64,000 nt of DNA from Malurus cyaneus samueli (lineage: Eukaryota > Chordata > Aves > Passeriformes > Maluridae). Made by a program: the position numbers and the translations under genes. The notes beneath the pieces were generated by a model. The model saw nothing but the letters and a program-made list of their open reading frames with translations. It had not been told where the DNA came from and did no database searches. The first letter of the stretch is position 1. The number at the start of each line of letters is the position of its first letter. This document shows, piece by piece, positions 13,253 to 26,559 of this stretch. Location of the stretch: the NCBI GenBank assembly GCA_009741485.1, contig CM019230.1, forward strand, positions 9,664,230 through 9,728,229, in the 5' to 3' direction.

Positions 13253-16200
13253 GAAGCTAATAATTACAATAGATTTTGGCTTCTGTGGGCACACTTTCTG
13301 CACAGTCACATGGATACATTCTGAGGGTCTGATCCCAGAGCCCCTCCCTAAGGCAGAGTTTTGGACTGCAATAAATAAATGACATTTGGGGACCCTGGTT
13401 CAGTCTCTATCACCACACACTGCTGAAGACTGGTCTCCTCCTCAGAGCCAACTTCCCATGTGGAAAAGTGTATTTTTAAAAGGGAAGTGGTGTTTTCACT
13501 CCAGCCATGCTCAGTACTGCTGGACCATGTTAGTGGCAATGCAGGATTTGGCCTTGTGTTCACTTTTAGGAAGGATCTATAAAATACACACATACATCTA
13601 TAATGTTATACATTGGCATATAAAATGAAAGCCCATGCACAATTCTCCCTTTCTTCTGGAAGAGCTGCCTGCTGCACTTCCAGGAATGCAAAGACTGTGC
13701 CAGTTCCAGGGAAGGGTTGTAACTGCTCACTTTTATTATAAACCAGCCACTTTGGTGGAGTCACAGAAATCCCCAGCAGTATCAGCAGAGAAGACCGGCC
13801 AAATTACAACTCTGACCTAAGAATTTAGCAGCACAACACTCACAAGACCAGGACAAGGGAGGATAACCCCCACCAGTACAGGGATAACAAAGCAGGGCTC
13901 CGTGGCCACATCGAGGGCAGGGTCAGCCATGCAGCTCTGCATCCCAGACAGGCTGCAAATTAAATTCTGGGTCAGACCTGCTGCCAAATAGAGCCATGAC
14001 TCCCTTGATGCCAGGGCTAGGTCACACCATCCCACTATAGAGATGTTCTTCCTCTCTCCGTCCCTCCCTTTTCGAGGAGAAAACGAAACTGCGGTAGAAG
14101 CAGGCTGGTTCTAGGGCGTTTCCAAGGAGGTTAACACAGATGTAAAGCATTTAGCAGAACCTGGAATTATTTTTCTCTAAATAAAGTTCCCCTACCCACC
14201 ACGTGGCAGGGCACTGCCATGCTCACATATTTTGACAGAGAAATTTAAAAGACGGAATTATTATTCATTTGCAAGAAATCAGTGTGAGATCTTCTGCCAG
14301 CAGCACCTGTACACCTATTTTCCTCTAACATTCCCACCAACACCACCTTAAGCCCCAAACACCAAGACCTCTCTGAATGATTCCTGGGGCCACAGAGCCC
14401 AGAAGAAAGGTCAGGCAGCCAAGCAAGCCAGCTCACAGCTCCCACAAATCCCTCTTCATCTCTGAACCTTCCCAGTACAAAGGTACTACATGCTAAATAA
14501 TCATCACTGAGTTAATTTTCCTCCTCCTTGAGTGCTATTCCAAAGAGGAAAACCACCATGGGTAACACTCCAAGCCAGCATGGCACCAGGAGAGGTTGTC
14601 TCCTTTGGATCATTATTATGAATGGACTAAGGTCCACTGCACATCCCAGCCAAACAGCCCCTGCCCTCCCTAGCTGGAGACAGAGGGACTGTCTCCTGAC
14701 CTCCATTTCTTTCTTTTATCTGACCCATGGCACAATGTGATTCTCTTTCTATATCTGTCTCTGGGCACTTCCCAGCCACCTCCAGACTTGGAGCAACTCC
14801 CTGATGGGAAAGTTACACCACCAGTAAACACCTGTCCTGAATTCACCCCACCTTTTCTCTGAGTCTGCTGGTAATATGTTTCATCACAGGACCCCTTGTT
14901 TTCATTAAGAAGGTCAAGATAAAGTCCATTTACTCTGTTGTCTTCTGGCTGCTGCTGGGCTGAGCACCCTTAAAAAGCACACGATGTTTCTCATAAGCTA
15001 ATTAAACACACAGCAAGCTGCTGAAAGACCTGGAATTGCAACCGTGAGGGCAAACCCCAGTACAGTCATCAGCAGCAAGTCAGGACCCAGCATAGCACTT
15101 AGTCATTTCACATAAACAAAGGAAGAAGCCTCTCCAGTCTATCCTCACACACCACACAGTGACATCGGGTAGCAGCTGATAGCCTCTGATCCACTAATTA
15201 CACTACTGAGACAATGTGCCCCCCTATTTGTTGTTCTTTGAACCCAAATGTTACCTGGCCCATTCACTATCTCCTGAACCCACTGGTTACCTATGGTCAC
15301 ACCACCAAGACACATGAATCCCATGCTGAATGATGACTAAATTAGACTTCTTTCTAGTTGGGATGGATAAATAGTCCCAAACCCAGGCTCAAGTGAACAG
15401 AGCAGCTCAGCAAGAGAGGCCTGAACACAGCACAACGCTATCATCAGGCAGATCGGAAATACAGCTTCAAAAAACAGTGGTTTGGGTAGAGTTTTTATAG
15501 CTACTGCATCCAGGGCTTGATCGATGCTTTTGAAAACAAAGCCTTGCCTGGAAGTGCGTTGAGATATGTAACGTTTAGTGTGCGTTACAGACATCTGCCA
15601 TGGCCCACTTGAAAAAAAAAAAAAAATCCCAAACCCAGAGCTGAGCCCATGAGTTTTCATTCCCATCATTTTCATGCCAAGGAGCACAATGCTCCCCGGC
15701 AGACCGCGCGGTCCTGCGCTAACACGATTAGCCAGGCAGATCCACCATCCGCATCCGTCACCCCCAACGCTTGGTCAACTTTGAAAAGTTCAGCAGCTCA
15801 ACAGGTGAGGCCATGAAACCTGATCACAACAGACAATGTCATCCCCCCACAGCGTCGTGCTGGGAAGAACTTGTCACGTGCGTCATATCAGGCAACATGC
15901 TTGAAACAGAGCAGTGCACTGAAACCCCAGCAACACGAATAATCTTTGCCATCTGTTTGAACAGCTCAACCCTCCTCAGATCTAAAGGAATGATCCCATG
16001 CAAACACAAGGGCCTTGCTGACTGATTATAGCAGCCCAAGCCTCCTTTTTGGGGGCCATTTTCCTCCAAATGTTACACAGCGGCTCAGGACATGTGGTGA
16101 GGAGCCACGGCAGTGGCCAAGGGGGCACTGAACTCCAAGCACATTCTGAGGGACCATTCAAAGTCCCTGCTTGCTTAAGCACAACACAATGTGAGGTCAA

Positions 16201-19200
16201 TAGTCGAGTTTAAAATTTTTTTCATATCAAGAAAAGAAAATCTCAATACTAAAATTGTTTGGCAAAACCTTCCCAGAGAACACAGCTGTCCTTTAGGAGA
16301 TGCTTGTTCCAACACAGCACAACTCATGGGAATGCACTGGAAGAACCGGTCTTTGCTCGGACGCAGTAATTTCCACCCCAAGACCAGTTAGGACAATCAG
16401 GACTGTTCCCAAACATCCTGGGGCCAACCTACCATGTGGCACACAAGAGAAACCAGCACATTAAGTTTTGCAAACACTTGGTTCTGTCCATGCTGCTATG
16501 TCCATGCCTCACTGGGGAGGCAATTAAGCAGCAGGTATTAAACCTTCACTGAGGTGAGACTATGGTCAAACACAGGGGCAAAATCCTGCCTTGCTCAAGA
16601 TTTGGTTCATCAGGGCTTTCACCCTGAAATTTTAACCAACATTTCCTTATTCTTCCCTTGCTCCCAAGCCAGGCTAACTGCAAGCACCAGCTTGCACCCC
16701 CACATATTCCTTGGGAAAAAAAAGGAAGTTCATGGGGAAAAAAAAGAAAAAGGAAATTCCTCCCCATTCAGGAATTGCTGTCAAGCAGCCCTTTGCACAT
16801 TAAGGTCCAAGCAATTTGACAGTCTAAAAAATGCATGTTTGAAACAGTTTATCACACACCACCAGACCACAGGGCCTGATCCTGCTGATCCAAATCACCC
16901 CGTCTCAGCAAGGAGAAGGAATTAAGGCAACTTAGGAATGGTGGGAAGACAAAGCACCAGCATTTTAGGAATTATCCATAAGAAAAAAAGAAAGGAAAAG
17001 GACAAGAGGTCTCCCTGGTGCACTGCTAGAGGCAGAGGAGCTGCTGTCGCAGTTACAGCCAGCACAGCCACGGCACAGGGGCTCCAAGCAGAGAGCTACA
17101 GACTCGAAATACAAACCAGTGATGTTGAGTAGGGGCAGCAACACCCAGCCCAAGGGAAGAGGGACTGGGTATTACAGCCCCTTGAGCTGAAAACAATAAT
17201 AAAAAAAGATAAAAACCCAAAACACATAACACTGATGACACGATCTTTTTTTCTTACATTACTTATAGGACAAAAGGCTTTCAAGTCCCTAGGACATTTC
17301 AAAATTCATCACTGTTGAATCAAATGAAGAAAATAATAAAGAAATTCAACAATTGACTTTCTAGCTTGCAAAAAATATTTCTTTCCTCCCCACCAAGCCC
17401 TTCAGTAAACCCCAAAGATTACAATCCCAGCAGGCTGCTCAGTCAGATCCACAGCCTGTGTGCGTGTAGCTGAAGAACTCCCTACTGCTGCAAAGAGCAA
17501 ACTTCTCTTCTATTCAAAAATTCAAGGCGCTTCATAAAATTAGTTTGCAATACTCACTGGATCCCATTTCTCCTCTGTCATGGTACATATTTTCACTAGA
17601 AGCAGTTAACATGCTGTATTCGTTACTTGGGGGAAATCCTTCAATGTGCATACAGAAGTTATTTCCACCAAATTTTTGTTAACTCACTATTGAAAAAAAA
17701 CATTTAATTTTTCCTGTTTTCCCTCTGCTTTTCAGGAGTGATAGTCAGCATCACTGGATGTTGTTCTGCCTTCCACACAAAGGAAACAAACCAACAGAAT
17801 TCATTTCACTTGACAGAAAATAGAGCAAGGAACAGGTTTGTGTTCCCTCCTTCAAAAGTTATTTTTAATAGATGAAAACTTCATACAGAGTTAAGAAGTT
17901 AAACAGGATTAATCGCAAACACCCCAAAAATAGAATTCATCAAGCACAACAAGTAAATCTGTGATGCCTCTGCATTCTGAAAATCTGAAAAAGAAGATTT
18001 TGGATGGCAGAAACAACTTAAACAAAAAATCCTAACAAATATGAACAAATTTAGCCAGTTAGCTAAAATACCGTTTTAAAGAGACGTGGGACAAAAATTC
18101 TATCTTCTTCTTTTCAAAGCCAGGAAATTTGATTTACAGTGCACTCTGGGTGCTGAGGACACAGTAACTACCCCAGTTCCAAAGTTCACTTGATTTGAGC
18201 AAAAGCATCTGAAAAACAGAGACGAGGCTTGCCCAGCTCACTGCACGATGCTGGCACCATGAACTTTTTACAGCATCTTTAATCCAATTATATTGGACAA
18301 GAAAAATTGTTAACAAGAAAATACAAGCACAACTTCTTATCGATACTAAGATAATAAATAAAATCCTCATTATGTCTGGGAGAAATAAGCATGTTCTTGA
18401 GGAGTGCTAAGAAGCGAAGATTCAACAAAGTCAGCAAGAGATTTGAGCTACTACTATATAGGATCTGACTCCTAATGCCAGAATTAATAGGAACAAACTT
18501 CTGCATCTATTTCTAATTAAGTTTAAAATAACACAAAATATATAACAACTTCTCTGTTGGTTTTCATCCTTCCCAAACTATTTTGCATGATTTAGTCCCC
18601 CCTAACTGACTCAGATCCCAATCCCGCAGAAAGCCAGACACACTCCCATCTTTGGTATGAATCACACGCTTACAGCATTGCAGGACTTACAGCATCACTT
18701 ACTCCTGCTGCTTGAGAGCATCACCATTCAGACCTCAAGTTTTGTTGGATTTCAGCTAAAACAGCCCTTTTGCAAAGATACTAATGGAAAAATACAATGT
18801 GTTTGCAGGAATGGGGCCCGCACTGCTTAAAATTCAGCAGCTGACAAGGTGAAACTTTAGGAAGTTAAACACAACTTTGATACCTCTTCTCCAAATTTAA
18901 AAATAATGTGTATCCTTTAAATAATGGTTTTTACCCACTACATCTGGGATAACAGATGAACGCAAGCATAAGCATTATTCTCTCCTTCTCCCCTTCCACC
19001 TCTTACTTGTAAAAGATTAATCAACCATTTTATGGTCTAATTTAGGTGCCTAATTAAAAACAGAGTTCAACACGTACAACACCATTTTGCTAATAAATCC
19101 TGACAGGTCTTCTGCTCTGTTACATGCAAGTTCTCCTTCAAAATGCGAGGTTCATACTTTTTTAAACTCAGCTTAATTTATAGAGGTTCCATTTGGGCTT

Positions 19201-19539
19201 CAGTGGGACGACATGCTAGATCCTCCACCGAGATGACAGAATTTCCTAAAACGAAACAGCTTTCAAAAATTACTTCCTCCTCATGAGATCTTATCCTGCA
19301 CTCATTTCACTAACTGCTGAGGGATGGCAACATTAAAAAAAGGGACATAAACCTAATCGGACTTGCCGGGTGGGAGTTACAAGACTACAAAGAGGTTGCA
19401 ATTCATAACTTCACAGCTCCCATCTAGCTTCAAAGTTTCCGTATCTGCTCCTTTAGCATTCCTGTAAACACTCAGTAGAAAGACATATTCAGAATACTCC
19501 TGATAAAGGAACTTGAATGGGAAAAGGATGAGAAAGGCA

Positions 19540-19952
19540 CCGAAACGGGTCTCGCCCATCGCTCTCGCCCCTCGCTCGGTGTCCGATCGCGCTTCTCCTC
19601 CGCAACCACCGCCGCCCGCTCCGCCGAGCTCACCCGCACACAGACATCCCGGGCTGCTCCTCGCAAAACCGCTCAGAATTATGTCCATCCTTACAGGATG
19701 CAAGCCAGAAATTTAAAATTTTCTCCCAATCCAAAGGGCTCATCCCGTTCCCGACACTTTCGTTACCCACTGCACCCCACACCGCTCCAGCAGTCCGGCT
19801 GGCGATCGCGACCTCAGGCAATCGATCAGCTCCAGAGATGATTACTGGATAGGAGAAAGTTAACGGAGACGGAACGCAGGGAGCGAGCGAGGAAGTTTTA
19901 TCTGGAACGTGAAGCTGCCGCTTGCCAGTCCTGGCTGCCGCCGCGCTCCCAG
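19540..19952. promoter_or_regulatory. Secondary CpG-richer zone in HS3ST3B1 intron 1
   Basis: CpG dinucleotides are frequent here (for example CGCTCTCGCCCCTCGCTCGG and GTCCGATCGCGC), unlike the CpG-poor sequence below 19.4 kb. The zone is separated from the main promoter island by AT-rich and A-rich sequence. It may be the shoulder of the HS3ST3B1 CpG island or an alternative or antisense promoter. No transcript is visible from sequence alone. Confidence 0.4.
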
Positions 19953-20100
19953 AACGGGTCAAATCCCCTCCAAATTCTTAAACGGGTCAATTCCCTCCAA
20001 AGAGGAACCCTCTCCCCCTCCCCTCCAAAAAAAAAGGAAAGAAAAGAAAACGGGTCAAATCCCCACCCCAACTGGTATTAAAAAAAACCAAACGGGTCAA
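19953..20100. repeat. Cluster of four AACGGGTCAA boxes
   Basis: Four exact copies of AACGGGTCAA lie on the plus strand at 19953, 19981, 20049 and 20091. Each is followed by an A/T-then-C-run such as ATCCCC. The core GGGTCA resembles a nuclear-receptor half-site. Spacings of 28, 68 and 42 bp are irregular, so this is not a simple tandem array. The copies lie 0.45-0.6 kb inside intron 1, flanking the CpG island. Confidence 0.6.
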
Positions 20101-20505
20101 AACCCCGCAAATATGCGGTGGCTGAGCGCACCGCCCGCCAGCTCATGCATTCCTCAGCAATACCCTGAGCTGGAGAAAATATAAACGCTCCAGCAAAAGA
20201 CGTGGAAGCACAGCAGAAAAAGAGTGTTAAAAATATTAAATTAATATTTAACCTTTGTTATAAAGATTAAATAAGGTTTGGCTCACGTAAAACCTGCAGA
20301 CGCCCCGCCGCCGCCTGGGCTAACGGGAAGCGCAAGTTGCGCGCTGGTTTATTATATTTTTAGGGTTGGTTTTTTTTTTTTTTTTTTCTGGGGGGAGCAT
20401 TTAGCGAACATTTACTCTTCGCCCCGGGCGCTCCCCACCTGCCGGAGCCCGGGCGGCTGCACCCCGTAGCGGGCGGCGAGCGCAGGACGGCGGGGACCTC
20501 TCTCA

Positions 20506-21069
<564 letters not shown>

Positions 21070-21159
21070 TCAGCATGCCCCCATCGCCGCCGAGCACCCG
21101 GCGCTACCGCCCGCCCAGCGCCGTCTCCCGCCGCCGGCAGCGCAGGCAAAGGCAGCGCT

Positions 21160-21181
21160 GGGGCGGGGCGCGGGCCCGGGG
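21160..21181 (+). promoter_or_regulatory. Sp1 GC box within a G-quadruplex motif
   Basis: Four G-runs of at least three, separated by 1-3 bases (GGGG-C-GGGG-CGC-GGG-CCC-GGGG), fit the standard G-quadruplex pattern on the plus strand, the template strand of HS3ST3B1. The motif also contains a consensus GC box. It lies about 180 bp upstream of the start codon. Confidence 0.5.
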
Positions 21182-21529
21182 ACGGGCAGCGCTCTCAGCC
21201 TCTCACAGCCGCGCATCCTCGCATAATGAGGGAGGGCCGGGCGAGGGCGGGCAGGGGACGGGCTGGTTGGCTGACAGCGCGGGGGGTCGCCCGCCGTGGC
21301 CGCGAGGTTGCCGCGGATCCGTTCCGGCGCCCCCGGGGCGGTCCCCACGTAAGGGTTCGTGTGCTGGACATCCCCTTCCAGGCCGGGATTTGCCATGCCT
21401 TACCCACCACGGCTGCAGGGAATCGCCAGCTGGGGGGCACTGAGGACATCATGCTGTTGGGGACATCTCAGTCATTTTTTTCTCCTCCTTATCCCCCAAA
21501 TACTAGAATCATAAAGTCTCCAGGAAGAC

Positions 21530-21859
21530 ATATTGTTATCTTTCAATTCCTAAAGGGGCATTACAAAAAAATATGGGGACAAACCTTTCAGCAGTCTAGG
21601 GATAATGGTTTTAAACTGACAGAGTGAAGGGTTAGATTACATATTAAGAAGAATTTTTGTACAATGAGGGTGGTAGAGGATTGGCTCAGGTTGTCCAGAG
21701 AAGCTGTGGATGACCCATCCTTGGAAACATTCAAGGCCAGGGGGTTGGGGCTTGGGACAACCTGGTGTAGCAGAAGGTGGCCCGTGCCCATGGCAGGGGG
21801 CTGAGTTAAATGACCTTTCATGGTCCCTTTCAACCCAAACTATTCTGTTACTCTGTGAT
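21530..21859 (+). mobile_element. CR1 LINE 3' fragment next to the HS3ST3B1 promoter
   Basis: The copy carries CR1 landmarks in order: 'GGGGACAAACCTTTCAGCAG', 'AATGGTTTTAAACTGA', 'TTACATATTAAGAAGAATTT', 'ATTCAAGGCCAGGGGGTTGG', and the tail 'TTCAACCCAAACTATTCTGT'. It is in plus orientation, opposite to HS3ST3B1, and its 5' end is about 550 bp upstream of the HS3ST3B1 ATG, closing off the CpG-rich region. Confidence 0.9.
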
Positions 21860-22408
21860 TTGCCTGTTCTTTTGATGAGCTGGCTTCTCAATGAGCCGCA
21901 CCTTCTGTTGTGCTGTATTTTTCTGAAATCCCCGCCCGTACAAATCCTGGTGAGATTTGCCATGGTCCACATGATGGGAGTAACACACAGAAACCAAAAC
22001 AAACACATCAGCTCCTGAAAGGCAAACTAGGAGCATCTGTCTGAGCAGATCCTTCCCACAAAACCATAAGCTCTAGGACCCTTCTTTCCAGGATCAGATC
22101 TCTCCAGTGTTCTCCAGGGATGGGGATTTTGCACATTCCCTGAAAGTGCTTTAGCCAGTATTGTCCCAGCAATCATGTAACTTACAGCCCCAATGCATTT
22201 GGGCAGGTTTTCTATCATGTTTTTTATTAAAACATGCATAAATTTTTGTACATAATTTGCTGCTTTCAGAGCTTTTGCTTTGAGGGGAGAGTGAGGGTTT
22301 GCTGAAACCTCTTAATTTTATTTTGAGATTTCCCCCTAAACAAGAGGAGCATCCTTTCACCATGAGAGCTGTGATTTTATGTGTCAGAAGTAACAGCATG
22401 ATCCCAAC

Positions 22409-22442
22409 ATTTATATATCAACTTTATTGTTGATATATAAAT
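22409..22442. repeat. Perfect 14-bp-arm AT-rich hairpin
   Basis: ATTTATATATCAAC (22409-22422) and GTTGATATATAAAT (22429-22442) are exact reverse complements separated by TTTATT. The pair would fold into a perfect stem-loop or cruciform. No flanking target-site duplication or larger element was recognised. Confidence 0.8.
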
Positions 22443-24008
22443 TTTGCAAACTGTTCCGCAAAAATGAATTGTTTCCATCACACTGGCTGTGATTGAGAAT
22501 CTTGTAAAATAACCTGAAACTACAAACTGGAGTTTACAAACTAATTAAACTAAACAGATTGAAGAGGGGAATTAAGACCCTGAGAGGTGTCTTCTCTAAC
22601 AGTTGCTCAGTGGGTTAACACAGAGCTTATACCACCCAAATCTCCATCAGTACCAGTGTCACTCGTCCCCGTTCTCCCCAGAACCGGGTATTTGCAAAGC
22701 AGATTTTAGGATGACACAAGAAGAACTTTTGTACTTAAGCTACAGAGTAAACAGTGAACAATTTCAACATTTCTCTGCCGTGAGATAAAATAAGTGGCAC
22801 TGATGGGTTCTCTGTGTGTGAAGGGTGATCCCAACCAAGCAGAGATGAAGGTGCCAAGCTGTGGCAGGAGGAAGGAGGAATTGATTTCCAGTTTCCCTCT
22901 GTGTGCTGGCAAAGCTCCGCCAGCTGGCCCAGATGGGTAACTGTGAAGAGAATTACAGAGGACATTTGCAGACAATGCATGAATCACAGCTGTGGGCAGC
23001 AATCGTTCCACGGGTGCTTCTCCTGCACCCAGGTTTACTCACCTCTGCACAATTCCAAACAGAGTATCTGCTTCTTCCACACACGTTCCTGCACCCATGA
23101 GCTAACAGGGAAACCCTTCAGATGGAATAATTCTCCTTGTTCCTTACATCCACCAGGACCAGCCAGCATAACATCAACAAAATGTCAAAGAAAGTTTGGT
23201 TTAAGCCTTTAATATATGTCAGCTGTAGCTTGTAAAAGTTAGATTGGCCTTTTAAGAAAAATAGCCCCAAGATAGGTTTTACTGTAATTGTATCTTTAAC
23301 AGTTGGATGTCAGGAGATTTTTCCCTAGGAATGACAAATGGGTAAGTGATCAGAAACAGCATCCATGCAAAGGTAGGTCAGGAGGAGGGCTGGGGTCTCC
23401 CTGGAGCAGGGAGTGTGGGTGAGAGAGGTTTTGACAAGTGGTTTAGGAAGCAGTCATGGCTCCATCCTCCAGAGTGGCACACTGCCTCCAGCTGGAGCCC
23501 ACACGGCTGCTTGGCAGGACACAGATCTCCTCCACTCCTGCTGCCATGTCAAGAGCAGGGCTCCACTTGGGCTCAACACTTGCTCTTGGCTCCTGGAATT
23601 TGCTTAGCATGCCACACGCAGCAATTGTGGCAGGAGCATGTGTGATGCACCCATGGATGGGGGCATAGGGTGAGAAACATTTGGAAGAAACAGAGTTGGA
23701 AAGGAATGGGCACAACCAGAAATGAACATCTGGGTTTGCTCTGTGCCCTGGAATCAGAGCAGTGGCTGTCTTGCTGGCTGGTTAGTCAGTAACTGAGTTG
23801 CATCCATACAGTCTTCATATCCCATTTCTTGATGATTATTGATTACACAGATGGCACTGGGAAGGTGCATCTCCTGACAAGGCGTCACCATAGCACTTAC
23901 TGGAGCACTGCTGAGACAGGCCTGGAGAGTTCCCATCTCTGCAAAATGCACTTGTTACAGCAGGGCAGAAAGCCAAGAACCCAGCAGGCCTTCAAGTCAA
24001 GATGATGG

Positions 24009-24167
24009 TTGCCCGGAGAAGCTTTGGATGTTCCAATCCTGGAATGTTCAAGGCCAGGTTGGATGAGCTTGGAGTAACCTGGTCTAGCGGAAGATGTCCC
24101 TGCCCATGGCAGGGCATTGGAATGAGATCTTTAAGGCTCTTTACAATCCAAATTATTCTGTGATTCT
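24009..24167 (+). mobile_element. CR1 LINE 3' fragment
   Basis: CR1 3'-end words are present: 'GTTCAAGGCCAGGTTGGATG', 'CCTGGTCTAGCGGAAGATGT', 'CCCATGGCAGGGCATTGGAA', then 'ATTATTCTGTGATTCTGGGA'. It is a truncated copy in plus orientation. Confidence 0.9.
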
Positions 24168-26479
24168 GGGATCAAATCCACAGTGAGGATAGAGGAAGTG
24201 TCAGGTCTGTCAGGTCACCTCCCCAACATCCACTCTGGTAGATTCTTCCCAGACCATGTGTCCTACAGATGCAGCCATGCACTTTACAACATTTTCTTGG
24301 AGTCTGACATAAGGTAGCAGTTTCCAGTGCTGATCCTGTTCTGTCAGCATGGCTGAGTTTCACCTTTTTGCTTTATCTCTTCTCAATCAGAAAATCTGTA
24401 TGTCCTTTTAGCAAACATTATTTTTCTGACACTGAAGTGGCCATTTTTGAAATGCTCTGGAATGCTCCTTCTTCTGAAAGATGAAGGCTTCATACACAGC
24501 TCTTTGGAGATCTGGAGGAACAAGCCCTAATGGGGTGATAAATAGGAGCACGTACCCAAAATCAAGCCAGTGTGCTCTTGGTCCCAATCCAGACAGGATG
24601 CAGTTTTCCTGACATAGTTTAAGTTTGGGGAAAAGTAATCCACCATTTCATTATGTCAATCAAGTACATGATCTTGGAAAAACAAGCGTGTAACTCTAGA
24701 GTGCTCTGCTGTATAGTGACCTGGCCAGACAGGAGATGACCAGTCAACTCTACCCCCTTTTTGGGAACATACAGCACCCAGAACACTGAGATGAAGGGCT
24801 TCGGTATGAGACTTCTGCATTCCTTGTCCATCCATAAGCATCTATGATGGGATTTTGTCCTTATTGCAGTACCATGAGATGTTTCTCAGTCATGGAACTG
24901 TCTCAGTCCTCTCCCCCTTGCAGGGTCCCAGGAAGAGGACCTGCACTTCTTTATTCCACTTTTTCCCACCACAGGAAATCCTTATTGCTATCTTCTCCCT
25001 CGCCTCTGCCACATGTGTCCTGTGCAGTGCACCCTGTGCTATTCCAGAGCATGCAGGAGCTGAGGATCAGCAATGGATAAATCTTGTGTGTCTGTCAACA
25101 GCCCTCTCTCCACTGCACACATCTGCTGAACTTGTTTTAATGTCGCAATAGTAGGTAAGAGTTGGGGGAAAGGGATGAGGACATTTGGGATTTTGTCCTG
25201 AAAAACACATGTGCTTTAACTGGTAGAGGCACAGTTTGCTATGCGTGTTCTTGGATCAGGACTGCTGGACCAGCTGGCAGTGGCCATCTCAGCTGCAAGC
25301 AGCCAAATGGTGTGACTGGGTCATGCTGGGGGAAACAGGCCATGGTGTGACTGCAGGCACCATCCGTGGGACTCAGCACAGCTCAGACACTGGAAAGACA
25401 AGTGCCCAGGGCTTTATGCAACCCCCGCTCTGCACCCAAGTCCAAATACCAAATAATGCCTTAGAGCCCTGAGCTGTGGCTTCATAACCCCACCACTGCC
25501 CAGAGACATCCCAGGAATAGCCCAGGGACATCCCAGGGACATCGTTGCCTTTCACACTGTCCTGTTGCATTGTCTTGGGCATGCTCCCACCAGGGCCATG
25601 GGCAGCAATGCTGTACTGATGTAAGAGGAGCTCTTGTTTCTCTTAACCTGAAACCATTTCCTTTCCCCCACTGCCCTCCCTCCCCTTGCTCCCTAATTTG
25701 TCCCTGGGGTTTTAATATCTATTTCTCCAAGTGCCACGAGCCAAATTTACTGCTCACATAACGGCACCGACTTCAGTGGAGGAGAGCGTTTAGGGTGCTC
25801 CAAGGAGGTATAAGTAGGAGTGATGTGATGGAATTGAGTAAAGGAAAATATAGTGTGACTGTCAAGAAGAGTTTTCTACCAGCGAAATCTATAGACTGTG
25901 CAAGTTTCCCATGGGAACAAGCAGAAACCAAGTTGCTGAAGTCATTTTAAACCAGCACAAGAGAATGGGAAATCAGCCCGGTGACTGGCCAGAAGGAAAG
26001 GAGAGATGACATAAGGCTATTTCTCTGTCTCTGAGTTCTGTGGCTGCATTGCTTTGTACATGGAATTATTTTAATGCAACTGGATTCCTCCTTGTTTTGG
26101 GTGATGCAATGGCCCTTGCTGCTTTGGAGAAATTTCAATTCCTCTGCTAAATTCTGCCCGAGATTAAAGCAACACTCACTGCAGCCCCCATTAGTCTTCC
26201 TCTTATTTCTGCTGCTTGCAAACCCCTTCTGGGGTCTTTTCAGGCTTCTTCCCTGACTTACCTGAGCCTCTGCTCCAGTGGTGTACATGTTAAGCTGTAT
26301 AGAATGGACCAGCCATTGGGAATAGTGGGAAGCCACGAGTGGCTATGGAAGGCACCAGACATGGATCTGTAATTCACTGGCAAGCAGGAGAGAGCCCACA
26401 GATGGAAATCTTCCTACCTTCAGGGATCCTTCAGGTAGATTTGTTGTAGATAATTTGCTGAAAAATCATCAAGGAATGA

Positions 26480-26559
26480 TTTTCATCACTATATATTTTC
26501 ATCATTATGCATTTTCATCATTATATATTTTCATCATAAAGGAACGATTTTCATCAAGG
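26480..26559. repeat. Short tandem repeat of a 16-bp TTTTCATCA unit
   Basis: Three adjacent 16-bp units begin at 26480, 26496 and 26512 (TTTTCATCACTATATA-like). Two further TTTTCATCA starts, at 26528 and 26548, have a longer spacer. The array is bounded by GGAATGATTTTCATCA and GGAACGATTTTCATCA, so the flanks are duplicated too. Confidence 0.75.
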
